Source: an uncultured Gammaproteobacteria bacterium (lineage in GTDB: Bacteria; Pseudomonadota; Gammaproteobacteria; Arenicellales; UBA868). Taken from it: 18,383 nucleotides of DNA. This document shows, piece after piece, positions 8,351-17,103 of this stretch. Position 1 is the stretch's first letter, and each line of letters starts with the position of its first letter. Both the position numbers and the translations under genes were made by a program. The stretch is from NCBI GenBank assembly GCA_913051905.1, contig CAJXBY010000039.1:1-18383 (forward strand). The letters are read 5' to 3'. The notes under the pieces were generated by a model. That model had not been told where the DNA came from, did not search any database, and worked only from the letters and a program-made list of their open reading frames with translations.

Positions 8351-8784
8351 AATTTCGAAGGCAAAACCCTACACCGAGATCAACATTGGAGTAAAGATAA
8401 TTTTCCCAATAAATTTTGGCCATAGATAAATGGGATTAATCCCAATATTTTTCACGCATTTAATCAATGGCTTATAGATAAAACTAAAATCCTATTTTTT
8501 AATAACTAGATTACGTTCCGTTGCTAACCCACATAGGCCTTAAGTCTGGGCATTTCCCCAACACCTAAGGCTGCCACCTGAGCTTGCTGGCCTGAGAATC
8601 ATGATTGAAGAATCGCAGAAAAACGGTTTTCAGGTTCCGTTAAGGCCAGAGATTGGTAGGAATACGGCTGATCGAAGGAACTCACTGGACAGCCCCTCCC
8701 CAGTAGAGGTGTACTACACTTGCCGGATTCCCCGTCTTCAGCCCACCCCCGGGGACAGACTTAATCAAGAGGCACCGCACCGGC
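8351..8784. other. 434-bp intergenic region with an AT-rich core
   Basis: This region divides the HTH-methyltransferase (-) from the phosphoesterase (+). About 8383-8515 is strikingly AT-rich against the GC-rich surroundings. It carries a perfect 14-bp palindrome, an 8-bp direct repeat (TCCCAATA at 8404-8411 and 8440-8447) and a repeated ATAGATAAA (8422-8430 and 8474-8482). A compound hairpin lies at 8536-8572. GTGTACTACAC at 8709-8719 is an 11-bp palindrome. No coding frame in it is convincing. It most likely holds divergent promoters and operators. Confidence 0.5.
8431..8444. promoter_or_regulatory. Perfect palindrome TGGGATTAATCCCA (candidate operator)
   Basis: A 14-bp perfect palindrome in the AT-rich region about 95 bp upstream of the HTH-methyltransferase start. 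Its right half is part of TCCCAATA, which recurs at 8404-8411. On the minus strand a weak promoter (TGGCCA, 17 bp, TATCTT) can be placed just downstream of it, putting the palindrome immediately upstream of the -35 element. Binding by the gene's own HTH-like domain is possible but unproven. Confidence 0.4.
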
Positions 8785-9615
8785 GTGAAACTGATTCACC
8801 TTACTGACACGCATTTTGTACCAGTGGGCAAAACCCTCTACGGTGGCGACCCACAGGCCAACCTCAACCGGTGTATCAAAGATATAAATCATCACCATTC
8901 CGATGCCGAGCTGTGTGTACTGACCGGAGATCTGACTCACTGGGGTGATCCAGAATCCTTTGAAAACCTGAAGCAATGCCTGACCCGCCTCAATCTTCCA
9001 ATAAAACTCCTACTCGGCAATCACGATTCACGCGATGAGTTCGTCCGGTATTTTCCGGATCAGACTCTCGACGAAAACGGCTTCGTTCAATCTGCGGTTG
9101 ATTATGCGGCGGGCCGTTTTCTGTTTCTCGATACCCATGAACCCGGCCACCATGACGGCTGGTATTGCGAACGAAGGCTCACCTGGCTGGACCAGCAGCT
9201 CACCCTGACCGATGATCGGGGAATCTACCTCTTTATGCACCACCCGCCGTTCGAGGTTGGCATTCCGGCACTGGATCGAATATCGCTCACCCAGAAGAAA
9301 GAATTCAAGAGCGTCATCGAGCCCCACACCAGCAAGATCAAACATCTCTTCCTTGGCCATCTTCACCGGCCCCTGGCCGGCCACTGGCTGGGCATATCGA
9401 TCTTCAGCTTGCGAGCAATAAATCACCAGGTGTGCCTGAATTTTGATCCAAGCGATAGGCTGGAAGGAAACTTCGAGCCACCGGCTTACGCGGTGGTACT
9501 TTTTAAAGACGACCGTCTCATCATACATACTCACGACTTCATGGATAGCAGTGAAAATTTTGATCTACGCAACAGTCCGGTGAACGATTGGGCTACCCGA
9601 AAACATCCTACCTGA
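8785..9615 (+). CDS. Metallophosphoesterase (GpdQ/CpdA-like class III phosphodiesterase)
   Basis: A protein of 276 residues with the full set of dinuclear metal ligands of the calcineurin-like phosphodiesterases: D8-x-H10 (LTDTH), D49 (TGDL), N79-H80 (GNHD), H152 (MHHPP) and GHLH with H192/H194. The start LIHLTDTHF..G..LYG resembles GpdQ of Enterobacter more than the classic cAMP enzyme, and the length matches GpdQ (about 274). Likely substrates are phosphodiesters such as glycerophosphodiesters or cyclic nucleotides; the sequence does not decide. No signal peptide is seen, so it is cytoplasmic. The start is GTG, with AAGAGG about 12 nt upstream. An MFS transporter gene follows on the same strand after 193 bp. 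Confidence 0.88.
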   Translation: MKLIHLTDTHFVPVGKTLYGGDPQANLNRCIKDINHHHSDAELCVLTGDLTHWGDPESFENLKQCLTRLNLPIKLLLGNHDSRDEFVRYFPDQTLDENGFVQSAVDYAAGRFLFLDTHEPGHHDGWYCERRLTWLDQQLTLTDDRGIYLFMHHPPFEVGIPALDRISLTQKKEFKSVIEPHTSKIKHLFLGHLHRPLAGHWLGISIFSLRAINHQVCLNFDPSDRLEGNFEPPAYAVVLFKDDRLIIHTHDFMDSSENFDLRNSPVNDWATRKHPT

Positions 9616-9808
9616 CACCCGCACACTGAGCGAAAAGCAGCGGGTGACCACAGCCGCTCCCTGGCAAGGCGATCTACGGCGCACACGAGTCGCTGGTTGT
9701 AGCAAAAAATTGCAGAAATTTGTGCTGAAAACTCTTTCGGGGCAATGCCTGGAAGCGTAAACTTCGCGCCCACTTCGTACCTGTAGCACCTTCGGCGCCC
9801 GAAAATCC

Positions 9809-11191
9809 ATGATATTCGCGCTTTCACTGTTGCGCACACTGTCCTCACTGATGGTGTCGGTCGCCTTCCTCATGCTGGGTAACAGTATCTTTACGACCCT
9901 GCTTGCATTACGCGCCAAGATCGAAGGGTATCCCAATACACTGGTGGGACTGATGATGTCCGGCTACTTCCTGGGCTTTGCACTGGGGACTTTCAAGTCC
10001 GGTCCACTGATCAACCGCGTGGGTCATATCAGGGCTTTTTCGGCATTGGCCGCGATTGCTTCAATCTGTTCCCTTTTGGTGCTCCTGATCAACAACCCCT
10101 GGGTCTGGGTGGGCCTGCGGGTGATGATGGGTGCAGCCATGGCTGGGCTCTTCATCGTCGTAGAGAGCTGGCTGAACAACCGCGCGACCAACGAAAGTCG
10201 GGGCGTGCTGATGTCCATCTATATCATGATTGGCTACGCGGCTTCGGTCCTGGGGCAGCAATCTCTGAATATCGGAAACCCGGGCGGTTCCGAACTTTTT
10301 CTGTTGGTTGGTATGCTGCTGTCGCTGTCCTTGGTGCCGGTCGCACTGACCCGCGCAACTCACCCCGACCCGGTCGACTCACCTCATGTGGATTTGAAGC
10401 GGCTAGCTGCCACCTCGCCCACAGCCGTTGCCGGTTGTTTTGTTGCCGGGTTAATCGGCGGTGCCTGGTGGGGAATGGGACCGGTCTATGCCAGTGAGAT
10501 CGGCTTTACAACCCAGCAGATCGCTGGATTCATGACAGCGGCCCTCGTTGGTGGCCTGATTCTCCAGCTGCCCGTCGGTCGACTTTCAGACCGCTTTGAT
10601 CGGCGCAGTGTACTGTTCTGGGCCGCCGTGCTGCAGGCGGTACCGATGGTTCTTCTGGGCCTGGGGCAACTGCTGCACCTGTGGATCATCATGGCTGCTG
10701 CCGCTGCGGCCTACGGACTGGCTTCAACTCTGTATCCACTGAGCGTGGCCTATGCAAATGACTATCTGGACCCTCCGGATGTAGTTTCAGCCAGCGCCGG
10801 CTTTGTACTGTTTTACGCGGCGGGCGCGATCGCCGGACCACTGATCAGCTCGACCTTGATGACCGTTGTAGGTGTCAGCGGTCTATTCATCCATACGCTG
10901 ACCATGGTCACCGCCCTGGCTCTTTTTATCCAGCTGCGCATGCGGGTGCGTCAATGGATACCAGTCGTGGGAAAAGAACCCTACGTACTGCAGCCAGAGG
11001 CACAGGCGCCAGGTGTAGTGAGTGAGCTGGATCCTCGGGCCGAAGTCGACCCTTACTATGATGAGGGCCCCGACACGATCGAGACCGGTCACGACCCCGA
11101 GCTCGCTACATTGCGTTCCAGGCCGGAGAATGAATCACCCACAGAGGAGTCGCAGCGGCAGCAGACGCAAAAAGATTCAACTCTCGGTTGA
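9809..11191 (+). CDS. MFS transporter (YcaD-like) with acidic C-terminal tail
   Basis: A 460-residue protein with about twelve hydrophobic helices up to residue 377. Family features include the VVESWLNNRATNESRG segment (117-131) after helix 4 and the motif A-like loop GRLSDRFDRR (257-266) between helices 8 and 9. Both point to the YcaD-type subgroup of sugar/drug-like MFS permeases with unknown substrate. The last 70 residues or so (from PYVLQPE at 391) are hydrophilic, rich in Asp/Glu/Pro/Gln, and probably a disordered cytoplasmic tail beyond the usual family length of about 390. No good Shine-Dalgarno sequence is visible before the ATG. It converges on greA with 84 bp between stops. Confidence 0.88.
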   Translation: MIFALSLLRTLSSLMVSVAFLMLGNSIFTTLLALRAKIEGYPNTLVGLMMSGYFLGFALGTFKSGPLINRVGHIRAFSALAAIASICSLLVLLINNPWVWVGLRVMMGAAMAGLFIVVESWLNNRATNESRGVLMSIYIMIGYAASVLGQQSLNIGNPGGSELFLLVGMLLSLSLVPVALTRATHPDPVDSPHVDLKRLAATSPTAVAGCFVAGLIGGAWWGMGPVYASEIGFTTQQIAGFMTAALVGGLILQLPVGRLSDRFDRRSVLFWAAVLQAVPMVLLGLGQLLHLWIIMAAAAAAYGLASTLYPLSVAYANDYLDPPDVVSASAGFVLFYAAGAIAGPLISSTLMTVVGVSGLFIHTLTMVTALALFIQLRMRVRQWIPVVGKEPYVLQPEAQAPGVVSELDPRAEVDPYYDEGPDTIETGHDPELATLRSRPENESPTEESQRQQTQKDSTLG

Positions 11192-11275
11192 GACAAATCT
11201 TAACTGGCCAATCAGGCCCCAGCCGACGGCACGCCTCTGTCGAGCACTAGACCTCGGCTAGAAGCGGCCAGAAGC

Positions 11276-11776
11276 TCAGTCGTCGTCGACGGGTTCGACG
11301 CTGCTGCAGTGCACTCCGAGAATCTCGTAACGCCGGGCTCCATCGGGCGCCATGAACTCGACTTCATCACCGCTAGTCTTGCCGATCAGCGCGCGTGCGA
11401 TTGGCGAACTGTGAGAGATCATCCCCCGATCGATATCGGCTTCGAGTTCCCCCACGATCTGGTAGGTCACTTCCCGATCACCAGCCTCTTCCCACAACTG
11501 AACCCAGGTACCGAACACGACTTTTCCTTTCGACGACAGCTGGGCTGGATCGATCACCTCCGCGCTCGCCAGTTTTACCTCAAGCTCAGCGATCCGACCT
11601 TCAATAAAGCCCTGTTGTTCTTTGGCGGCGTGATACTCGGCATTTTCCGACAGGTCCCCGTGGCCGCGTGCCTCAGCAATCGCAGCAATAATCCGGGGAC
11701 GGTCCTCACGTTTGAGACGCCGCAGTTCTTCCTGCAGTCGCCCAGAACCATCCTTTGTCAGCAACACTCTGTCCAT
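11276..11776 (-). CDS. greA: Transcription elongation factor GreA
   Basis: GreA enters the secondary channel of RNA polymerase and stimulates cleavage of backtracked RNA. The 166-residue product has the N-terminal coiled coil (about 1-75) with the acidic tip [19 protein letters not shown], including D41 and E44 that coordinate the catalytic metal. The C-terminal FKBP-like domain contains [10 protein letters not shown] (124-133). It is slightly longer than E. coli GreA (158), with an extra acidic C-terminus SSVEPVDDD. The ATG lies inside the end of carB (19-bp overlap) and is preceded by AGAGG at good spacing within carB, so translation is likely coupled to carB. The carA-carB-greA order is conserved in many gammaproteobacteria. 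Confidence 0.95.
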   Translation of the reverse strand: MDRVLLTKDGSGRLQEELRRLKREDRPRIIAAIAEARGHGDLSENAEYHAAKEQQGFIEGRIAELEVKLASAEVIDPAQLSSKGKVVFGTWVQLWEEAGDREVTYQIVGELEADIDRGMISHSSPIARALIGKTSGDEVEFMAPDGARRYEILGVHCSSVEPVDDD

Positions 11777-14700
11777 ACACGCACCTCTTCGTGCAGAGAC
11801 TGTAGCCGGTTTACCGTATTTTGGCCACCGCTGCGGTGCGCCTCACATGCCGCACGGGCCGAAGCCAGCGTCGTGTAGTAGGCAATCCCGTGCATGAGCG
11901 CAAGGCATCTGATGGTCTCGGAATCTCGCCGACTAAACCGGCTGGCCGTGGTGTTAATGATCAGATCAAATTCACCATTCCGGATGCTGTCGGCAACGTT
12001 CGGACGGGTTTCACTGACCTTTCTGATGACCGTCGTCTTCAGGCCGGCTTTGCGTAGCCTGTTCGATGTGCCTTCCGTCGCGATGAGAGTAAACCCACTG
12101 TCTGCAAGATAACGGGCAAGGTCGACCACGGCCGGTTGGTCGGAGGTCCGCACGCTGATCAGGGCCGTGCCACCCGAGGGAATGAACATCCCGCAAGCTT
12201 GCTGCGCTTTCCCGAATGCCTCACCGAGGGTCTCGCCGGTTCCCATGACCTCACCGGTACTGCGCATCTCCGGCCCCAGCAATGGATCTACACCAGGAAA
12301 CTTCTCGAAGGGAAACACTGCTTCTTTTAGGGAGTAATAACCCGGCGTGATCTCAGAGGTGATGCCTTGTTCTGCAAGTGTCCGGCCGACCATGCAGGCT
12401 GCAGCGATCTTGGCCAGTGGCCGAGACGTGGCCTTTGAAACAAACGGCACCGTCCTCGACGCGCGCGGGTTGACTTCCAGAACAAAGATCTGGTTGCTCT
12501 TGATCGCGAACTGCACGTTCATCAAGCCGACGACGCCGAGTGCAAAGGCCATTTCCCGGGCCTGGCGCCGCAATTCATCCTGGACCCCGACCGACAGACT
12601 GTGGGGTGGCAGCGCACAGGCCGAATCACCGGAATGGACACCGGCCTCTTCAATGTGTTCCATCACACCACCGATGATGACTTTCTGTCCATCGCAGATA
12701 ACATCGACATCAACTTCCACTGCATCACTGAGAAACCGGTCAAGCAGCACCGGAGACTGGTTCGAGACGCTGTATGCTCCTTTAAAATAGCGGCGCAGTT
12801 CACCTGGACTGTAAACGATTTCCATCGCTCGGCCGCCGAGCACATAAGAGGGTCGCACCACGAGCGGATATCCGAGCGCCTCGGCCTTGGACACCGCCTC
12901 ATCCTGGCTCGAAGCGGTCCGGTTCGGTGGTTGTCGAAGACCCAACTGCTGCAGCAATCCCTGAAAATGCTCGCGGTCTTCGGCCCTGTGAATTGACTCC
13001 GGTGACGTGCCGATGATCGGGACACCGGCCTTTTCCAGGTCGCGGGCAAGCTTAAGAGGGGTCTGACCGCCAAACTGTACGATCACACCGGACGGTTTCT
13101 CCAGGCTCACGATCTCGAGCACATCTTCGAGTGACAAAGGTTCGAAGTAGAGCCTGTCCGAGGTGTCATAGTCAGTGGAGACGGTTTCGGGGTTGCAGTT
13201 GACCATGATGGTCTGGTACCCCAGGTTGCGCAGCGCCATTGCGGCGTGCACACAGCAATAGTCAAATTCGATGCCTTGACCGATGCGGTTGGGACCCCCG
13301 CCAAGAATGACGATCTTCTGTTGATCGCAAGGATCCGATTCACACTCGTCCTCATAGGTGGAATACATATAAGCGGTCGGTGTGGCGAATTCCCCCGCAC
13401 AGGAATCAACCCGCTTGTAGACCGGCCGGACACCGAGCCGATAGCGAATCGCCCGGACGGTCGACTCCTTCAGGCCCAGCAGGTCCGCCAGACGGGCATC
13501 TGAAAACCCCTTTGCCTTCCAGCTGTGGAGCAGCCCGGCATCAATTTCCTCCTCAGAGGTCTTGTCGATCGCGATTTCGGTCTCGACCAAGTCTTCGATC
13601 TCGGACAGAAACCAGGGATCGATGCCGGTCATCGAGTGAATCTCAGTGCAGGTGAAACCAAGTCGAAACGCATCCGCGATGACCCAGAGACGATTACAAT
13701 CGGGCCTCTTCAGGGCTGCAGTCACAGAGTCGCGGGCCGTGTCCTTGCCCATGTTTTGAGGTAACCGGGTGTCGAGCCCGGTTCGGCCGATCTCGAGGCT
13801 GCGGATCGCTTTCTGGAAGGATTCCTGAAACGTTCTGCCGATCGCCATGACTTCTCCGACCGATTTCATTTGCGTGGTCAGGGCGCTGTCGGCCTGTGGG
13901 AATTTCTCGAAGTCAAATCGCGGAATCTTTGTCACCACATAGTCGATGGCCGGTTCAAAAGACGCAGGCGTTACACCGCCCGTAATTTCGTTATCCAGTT
14001 CGTCCAATGTATAACCTACGGCGAGTTTCGCTGCGACCTTGGCGATCGGGAAACCTGTGGCCTTGGACGCGAGAGCAGAAGACCGGGACACTCTGGGGTT
14101 CATCTCCACCACGACCATGCGCCCGTCCCGGGGGTTCACGGCGAACTGGACATTGGAACCCCCTGTTTCCACACCGATCGCTCGTAATACAGCGATACTG
14201 GCGTTGCGCATCAACTGGTATTCCCGGTCGGTCAGCGTCTGGGCGGGTGCCACGGTTATCGAGTCACCGGTATGGACACCCATGGCATCCAGGTTCTCGA
14301 TAGAACACACCACGATGCAGTTGTCTCTCCGGTCCCGAACCACCTCCATCTCGAATTCTTTCCAGCCGAGTATGGACTCTTCGATCAGCAGTTCGCTGGT
14401 TGGAGATGCATCCAGACCGCGCCGGCAGATGCTCATAAAACTGGTCTGGTCGAAAGCAATACCACCACCGCTACCGCCCAGCGTAAAACAGGGGCGGACG
14501 ATCAGCGGGAACCCCATTCGCGCACCGACCTGTGCTGCTTCGTCCAGAGAACGGACCATCTTGCCCGGGACTGTCGGCAAGCCGATGGAACACATGGTCT
14601 CCCTGAACGCTTGCCGGTCCTCAGCCCGGTCGATCGCCGCCGGGTTTGCGCCGATCATCTCCACGCCGAAAGACTCGAGCACACCGTGGCGGTCAAGATC

Positions 14701-15000
14701 CAGTGAACAGTTCAGTGCCGTCTGACCGCCCATAGTCGGCAACAGGGCGTCGGGACGCTCTTTCTCGATGATGGCAGCAATCGTCCGCCAGTGGATCGGC
14801 TCGATATAAGTGGCTTCGGCAAACTCCGGGTCGGTCATGATCGTGGCGGGGTTGGAGTTAACCAGCACCACACGGTAACCCTCCTGGCGGAGCGCCTTAC
14901 ATGCCTGAACGCCCGAATAGTCGAACTCACAACCCTGACCGATTACGATTGGACCAGCGCCGATGACCAGAATCGACCGAAGATCCTCGCGCTTAGGCAT
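11758..15000 (-). CDS. carB: Carbamoyl phosphate synthase large subunit
   Basis: CarB makes carbamoyl phosphate from bicarbonate, ammonia (tunnelled from CarA) and two ATP, feeding pyrimidine and arginine synthesis. Length is 1080 residues against 1073 in E. coli. It is a tandem duplication: first ATP-grasp half with GGSGGG at 175-180 and EMNPR at 299-303, an oligomerisation segment around 400-550, and a second ATP-grasp half with GGRAME at 722-727 and EVNPR at 842-846. The MGS-like allosteric domain starts near 940. In that domain the counterparts of E. coli S948, T974, T977 and K993 are present (S949, T975, T978, K994), but K954 is replaced by Q955. The start codon lies inside the carA stop region (8-bp overlap), favouring coupled 1:1 synthesis. 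The 3' end overlaps greA by 19 bp. Confidence 0.97.
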   Translation of the reverse strand: MPKREDLRSILVIGAGPIVIGQGCEFDYSGVQACKALRQEGYRVVLVNSNPATIMTDPEFAEATYIEPIHWRTIAAIIEKERPDALLPTMGGQTALNCSLDLDRHGVLESFGVEMIGANPAAIDRAEDRQAFRETMCSIGLPTVPGKMVRSLDEAAQVGARMGFPLIVRPCFTLGGSGGGIAFDQTSFMSICRRGLDASPTSELLIEESILGWKEFEMEVVRDRRDNCIVVCSIENLDAMGVHTGDSITVAPAQTLTDREYQLMRNASIAVLRAIGVETGGSNVQFAVNPRDGRMVVVEMNPRVSRSSALASKATGFPIAKVAAKLAVGYTLDELDNEITGGVTPASFEPAIDYVVTKIPRFDFEKFPQADSALTTQMKSVGEVMAIGRTFQESFQKAIRSLEIGRTGLDTRLPQNMGKDTARDSVTAALKRPDCNRLWVIADAFRLGFTCTEIHSMTGIDPWFLSEIEDLVETEIAIDKTSEEEIDAGLLHSWKAKGFSDARLADLLGLKESTVRAIRYRLGVRPVYKRVDSCAGEFATPTAYMYSTYEDECESDPCDQQKIVILGGGPNRIGQGIEFDYCCVHAAMALRNLGYQTIMVNCNPETVSTDYDTSDRLYFEPLSLEDVLEIVSLEKPSGVIVQFGGQTPLKLARDLEKAGVPIIGTSPESIHRAEDREHFQGLLQQLGLRQPPNRTASSQDEAVSKAEALGYPLVVRPSYVLGGRAMEIVYSPGELRRYFKGAYSVSNQSPVLLDRFLSDAVEVDVDVICDGQKVIIGGVMEHIEEAGVHSGDSACALPPHSLSVGVQDELRRQAREMAFALGVVGLMNVQFAIKSNQIFVLEVNPRASRTVPFVSKATSRPLAKIAAACMVGRTLAEQGITSEITPGYYSLKEAVFPFEKFPGVDPLLGPEMRSTGEVMGTGETLGEAFGKAQQACGMFIPSGGTALISVRTSDQPAVVDLARYLADSGFTLIATEGTSNRLRKAGLKTTVIRKVSETRPNVADSIRNGEFDLIINTTASRFSRRDSETIRCLALMHGIAYYTTLASARAACEAHRSGGQNTVNRLQSLHEEVRVWTECC

Positions 15001-16135
15001 AGTAGATTTCGCCTGCAGCGGCCATCATGTGGACGAAACGCTCGAACAGGCCGCTGATGTCCTGCGGTCCCGGACTGGCCTCCGGGTGGCCCTGGAAGGA
15101 AAAGGCGGCATGGTTCGCCAGTTCGATCCCTTGAATCGACTGATCAAACAGGGAACGGTGGGTGACTTTTACGCCTTCCGGCAGGGTGTCCGGGTCGATG
15201 GCAAAGCCATGATTCTGACTGGTGATAAAGACACGACTGCTGGCCAGATCGACCACCGGGTGGTTCGCACCATGGTGGCCGAACTTCATTTTCAGCGTGC
15301 GCGCTCCGACTGCGAGAGCCAGCAGCTGGTGCCCCAGACAGATTCCAAAAACAGGGGTGCCGGACCGGAGAATCCGCTGAATCGCCGAGATGGCGTAGGT
15401 ACAGGGTTCGGGATCGCCCGGCCCGTTGGAGAGGAAGACCCCGTCGGGCTCGGTCGCCAGCACTTGATCGGCAGCCGTGTCGGCGGGGACGACGGTCACC
15501 TCGCATCCCTGGTCAACCAGCAGTCTGAGAATGTTGTGCTTGATACCAAAATCGTAGGCCGTGACTCGAAACCGGCACTGGCTAGCCTTACCGGAACCCG
15601 CTTCCCACTGCCAGGCGCCTTCAGTCCAGCGATAAGACCGCTCGGTCGTGATTTTCCGGGCGAGATCCATCCCCTTAAGGCCGGGAAATCTGCGGGCTTG
15701 GGCCAAGGCTGTGTCCCGATCGATTCGACCCGCCTGGATACAGCCGTTCAGGGATCCCTTGATGCGCAACAAACGGGTTAGTTTCCGTGTGTCGATTCCG
15801 CTGATGGCCACCATCCCGTGGGCCCGCAGAAATTCAGGCAGTGACTGCTTGGATCGATAATTACTCACGCGACGGGGCAGATCACGAATTACCAGACCCG
15901 CGGGTACCCTGCCCCGTGACTCGTGATCTTCACTGTTTATGCCGGTGTTCCCGACATGCGGATAAGTCAGGGTGACGATCTGACCGGTGTAGGAGGGATC
16001 GGTGAGAATCTCCTGATAACCGGTCATCGCGGTATTGAAAACCACCTCGCCTTGGGTCTCTCCGCAGGCCCCGATTGACCAGCCCTTGAAGACCGTACCG
16101 TCTTCCAGAGCCAGGAGGGCCCGGTCAGCCAACAC
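14993..16135 (-). CDS. carA: Carbamoyl phosphate synthase small subunit (glutamine amidotransferase)
   Basis: CarA hydrolyses glutamine and passes ammonia to CarB. The N-terminal CPSase domain has [20 protein letters not shown], and the C-terminal class I amidotransferase domain has the nucleophile Cys in FGICLGHQ (C266 from this start) and the His/Glu pair in GHPEASPGP (H350, E352). These match E. coli C269, H353 and E355. Start choice is uncertain. The frame is open upstream to an ATG at 16189, but that stretch is an intrinsic terminator hairpin and encodes a sequence unlike CarA. Alignment with E. coli (A-L-L-x-L-E-D-G) puts the start at GTG 16135 or the adjacent TTG 16132. Neither has a Shine-Dalgarno sequence. 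The gene overlaps carB by 8 bp. An attenuator-like leader precedes it. Confidence 0.93.
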   Translation of the reverse strand: MLADRALLALEDGTVFKGWSIGACGETQGEVVFNTAMTGYQEILTDPSYTGQIVTLTYPHVGNTGINSEDHESRGRVPAGLVIRDLPRRVSNYRSKQSLPEFLRAHGMVAISGIDTRKLTRLLRIKGSLNGCIQAGRIDRDTALAQARRFPGLKGMDLARKITTERSYRWTEGAWQWEAGSGKASQCRFRVTAYDFGIKHNILRLLVDQGCEVTVVPADTAADQVLATEPDGVFLSNGPGDPEPCTYAISAIQRILRSGTPVFGICLGHQLLALAVGARTLKMKFGHHGANHPVVDLASSRVFITSQNHGFAIDPDTLPEGVKVTHRSLFDQSIQGIELANHAAFSFQGHPEASPGPQDISGLFERFVHMMAAAGEIYYA

Positions 16136-16153
16136 TGTGCCCGGAGGGAGCCC

Positions 16154-16186
16154 AAAAAAAGGGGGAGCGACTGCTCCCCCTTTTTT
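16154..16186 (-). terminator. Strong intrinsic terminator hairpin in the carA leader (attenuator candidate)
   Basis: GGGGGAGC (16161-16168) and GCTCCCCC (16173-16180) form a perfect 8-bp GC-rich stem around a 4-nt loop, flanked by A7 on one side and T6 on the other, so either strand would give a stem followed by a U tract. On the minus strand it ends 18 nt before the carA GTG and lies downstream of the candidate carA promoter. It can end the mdh-dapB transcript, and it can also attenuate carA transcription. Confidence 0.85.
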
Positions 16187-16220
16187 CATTTACTTGGCAC
16201 CAACCCATGTTGGGAGAAAA

Positions 16221-16249
16221 ATTATACGCGTTTAACCATAACCCAGCAA
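16221..16249 (-). promoter_or_regulatory. Candidate sigma70 promoter for carAB-greA
   Basis: On the minus strand TTGCTG (16249-16244) is followed after exactly 17 bp by a perfect TATAAT (16226-16221). It begins 6 bp after the dapB stop codon. Initiation would fall near 16211-16216, in the pyrimidine-rich run TTTTCTCCC followed by AAC. The terminator hairpin lies between this start and carA. Confidence 0.55.
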
Positions 16250-16254
16250 GCAGC

Positions 16255-17085
16255 TCAGTTATTCAACCCCAGCACGTCAGCCATGTCATAAAGACCAGAC
16301 TCACGGCCAGCAAGCCAGGCTGCTGCGCGCAAGGCGCCGGTGGCATAGATCGCCCGGCTGGTCGCTTTGTGGGCGATTTCGACCCGCTCCCCGGTCCCGG
16401 CAAACATCACGCTGTGTTCCCCGACGATATCTCCGGCCCGCACGGTAGCAAACCCGATATCGTGATCCCTACGCACCCCGGTCTGTCCGTGACGGGCAAA
16501 GACTCCATTTTCAGCCAGTGTCCTGTCCAGTGCCCCGGCGATCACTTCGCCCATGCGCAGAGCTGTGCCCGATGGGGCATCGACCTTGTTACGGTGATGC
16601 GACTCGATCACCTCGATATCGACCGTATCTCCCAGGGCCTGCGCGGCAACCTCCAGCAGCTTCAGGCACAGATTCACCCCGACACTCATGTTGGGCGCCA
16701 GCACGACCCCGATGTCTGCCGCAGCATCCTCAATCTGTAAGCGATCCTGATCTGTCATCCCGGTGGTACCGATCACGACCTGCCGGCCCTGACGGCGGCA
16801 GAACTCGGCGTGGCCTAACGTTGCGGTCGGTACGGTGAAATCGATTAGGGTATCGAACGCTTCAGCATCGATGGAATCGGTGACCGGCACACTGGTGCTA
16901 CCGCAACCCGCCAATTCGCCCGCATCCTGACCCACAGCCTCGTGACCGGGCTGTTCAAACGCATGGGCAAGCGCAAAACGCGGATCGTCGAGGATGGTCC
17001 GTATCAGAGTCTGACCCATGCGCCCGGCCGCTCCGGCGATGGCCACGCGAATCATGGACGCCGTGGGGGTGTCATTCGGGGACAT
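16255..17085 (-). CDS. dapB: 4-hydroxy-tetrahydrodipicolinate reductase
   Basis: DapB reduces hydroxy-tetrahydrodipicolinate with NAD(P)H in the diaminopimelate/lysine pathway, in the cytoplasm. The product is 276 residues, against 273 in E. coli. The dinucleotide-binding motif is GAAGRMG (18-24), and GTTGMT at 106-111 is typical. The catalytic segment [16 protein letters not shown] holds H163/H164, K167 and the DAPSGTA substrate loop (169-175). The C-terminal [17 protein letters not shown] is typical of the family. The ATG at 17085 gives the usual length; an ATG ten codons later (17055) is possible, and neither has a clear Shine-Dalgarno sequence. mdh ends 18 bp upstream, so the two are likely cotranscribed. 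A terminator follows before carA. Confidence 0.95.
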   Translation of the reverse strand: MSPNDTPTASMIRVAIAGAAGRMGQTLIRTILDDPRFALAHAFEQPGHEAVGQDAGELAGCGSTSVPVTDSIDAEAFDTLIDFTVPTATLGHAEFCRRQGRQVVIGTTGMTDQDRLQIEDAAADIGVVLAPNMSVGVNLCLKLLEVAAQALGDTVDIEVIESHHRNKVDAPSGTALRMGEVIAGALDRTLAENGVFARHGQTGVRRDHDIGFATVRAGDIVGEHSVMFAGTGERVEIAHKATSRAIYATGALRAAAWLAGRESGLYDMADVLGLNN

Positions 17086-17103
17086 GTTCTAGCTTATGCT
17101 GCC

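Noticed and set aside
8601..8807. 68-codon plus-strand frame before the phosphoesterase
   Set aside because: Polar, compositionally unremarkable product, runs into the phosphoesterase start in another frame, no ribosome-binding site.
9616..9646. Inverted repeat CACCCGC / GCGGGTG just after the phosphoesterase stop
   Set aside because: A 7-bp stem with a 17-nt loop and no T tract; could be chance in GC-rich DNA.
11204..11222. Possible terminator between greA and the MFS gene (CTGGCC / GGCCCCAG)
   Set aside because: Short stem with a 2-nt bulge and only a weak T-rich exit on the minus strand.
14039..14725. 228-codon plus-strand frame opposite carB
   Set aside because: Mirror of carB coding sequence with low-complexity Ser/Arg-rich product.
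14963..15781. 272-codon plus-strand frame opposite carA
   Set aside because: Antisense to a well-supported carA with all catalytic residues; the product has no family features.
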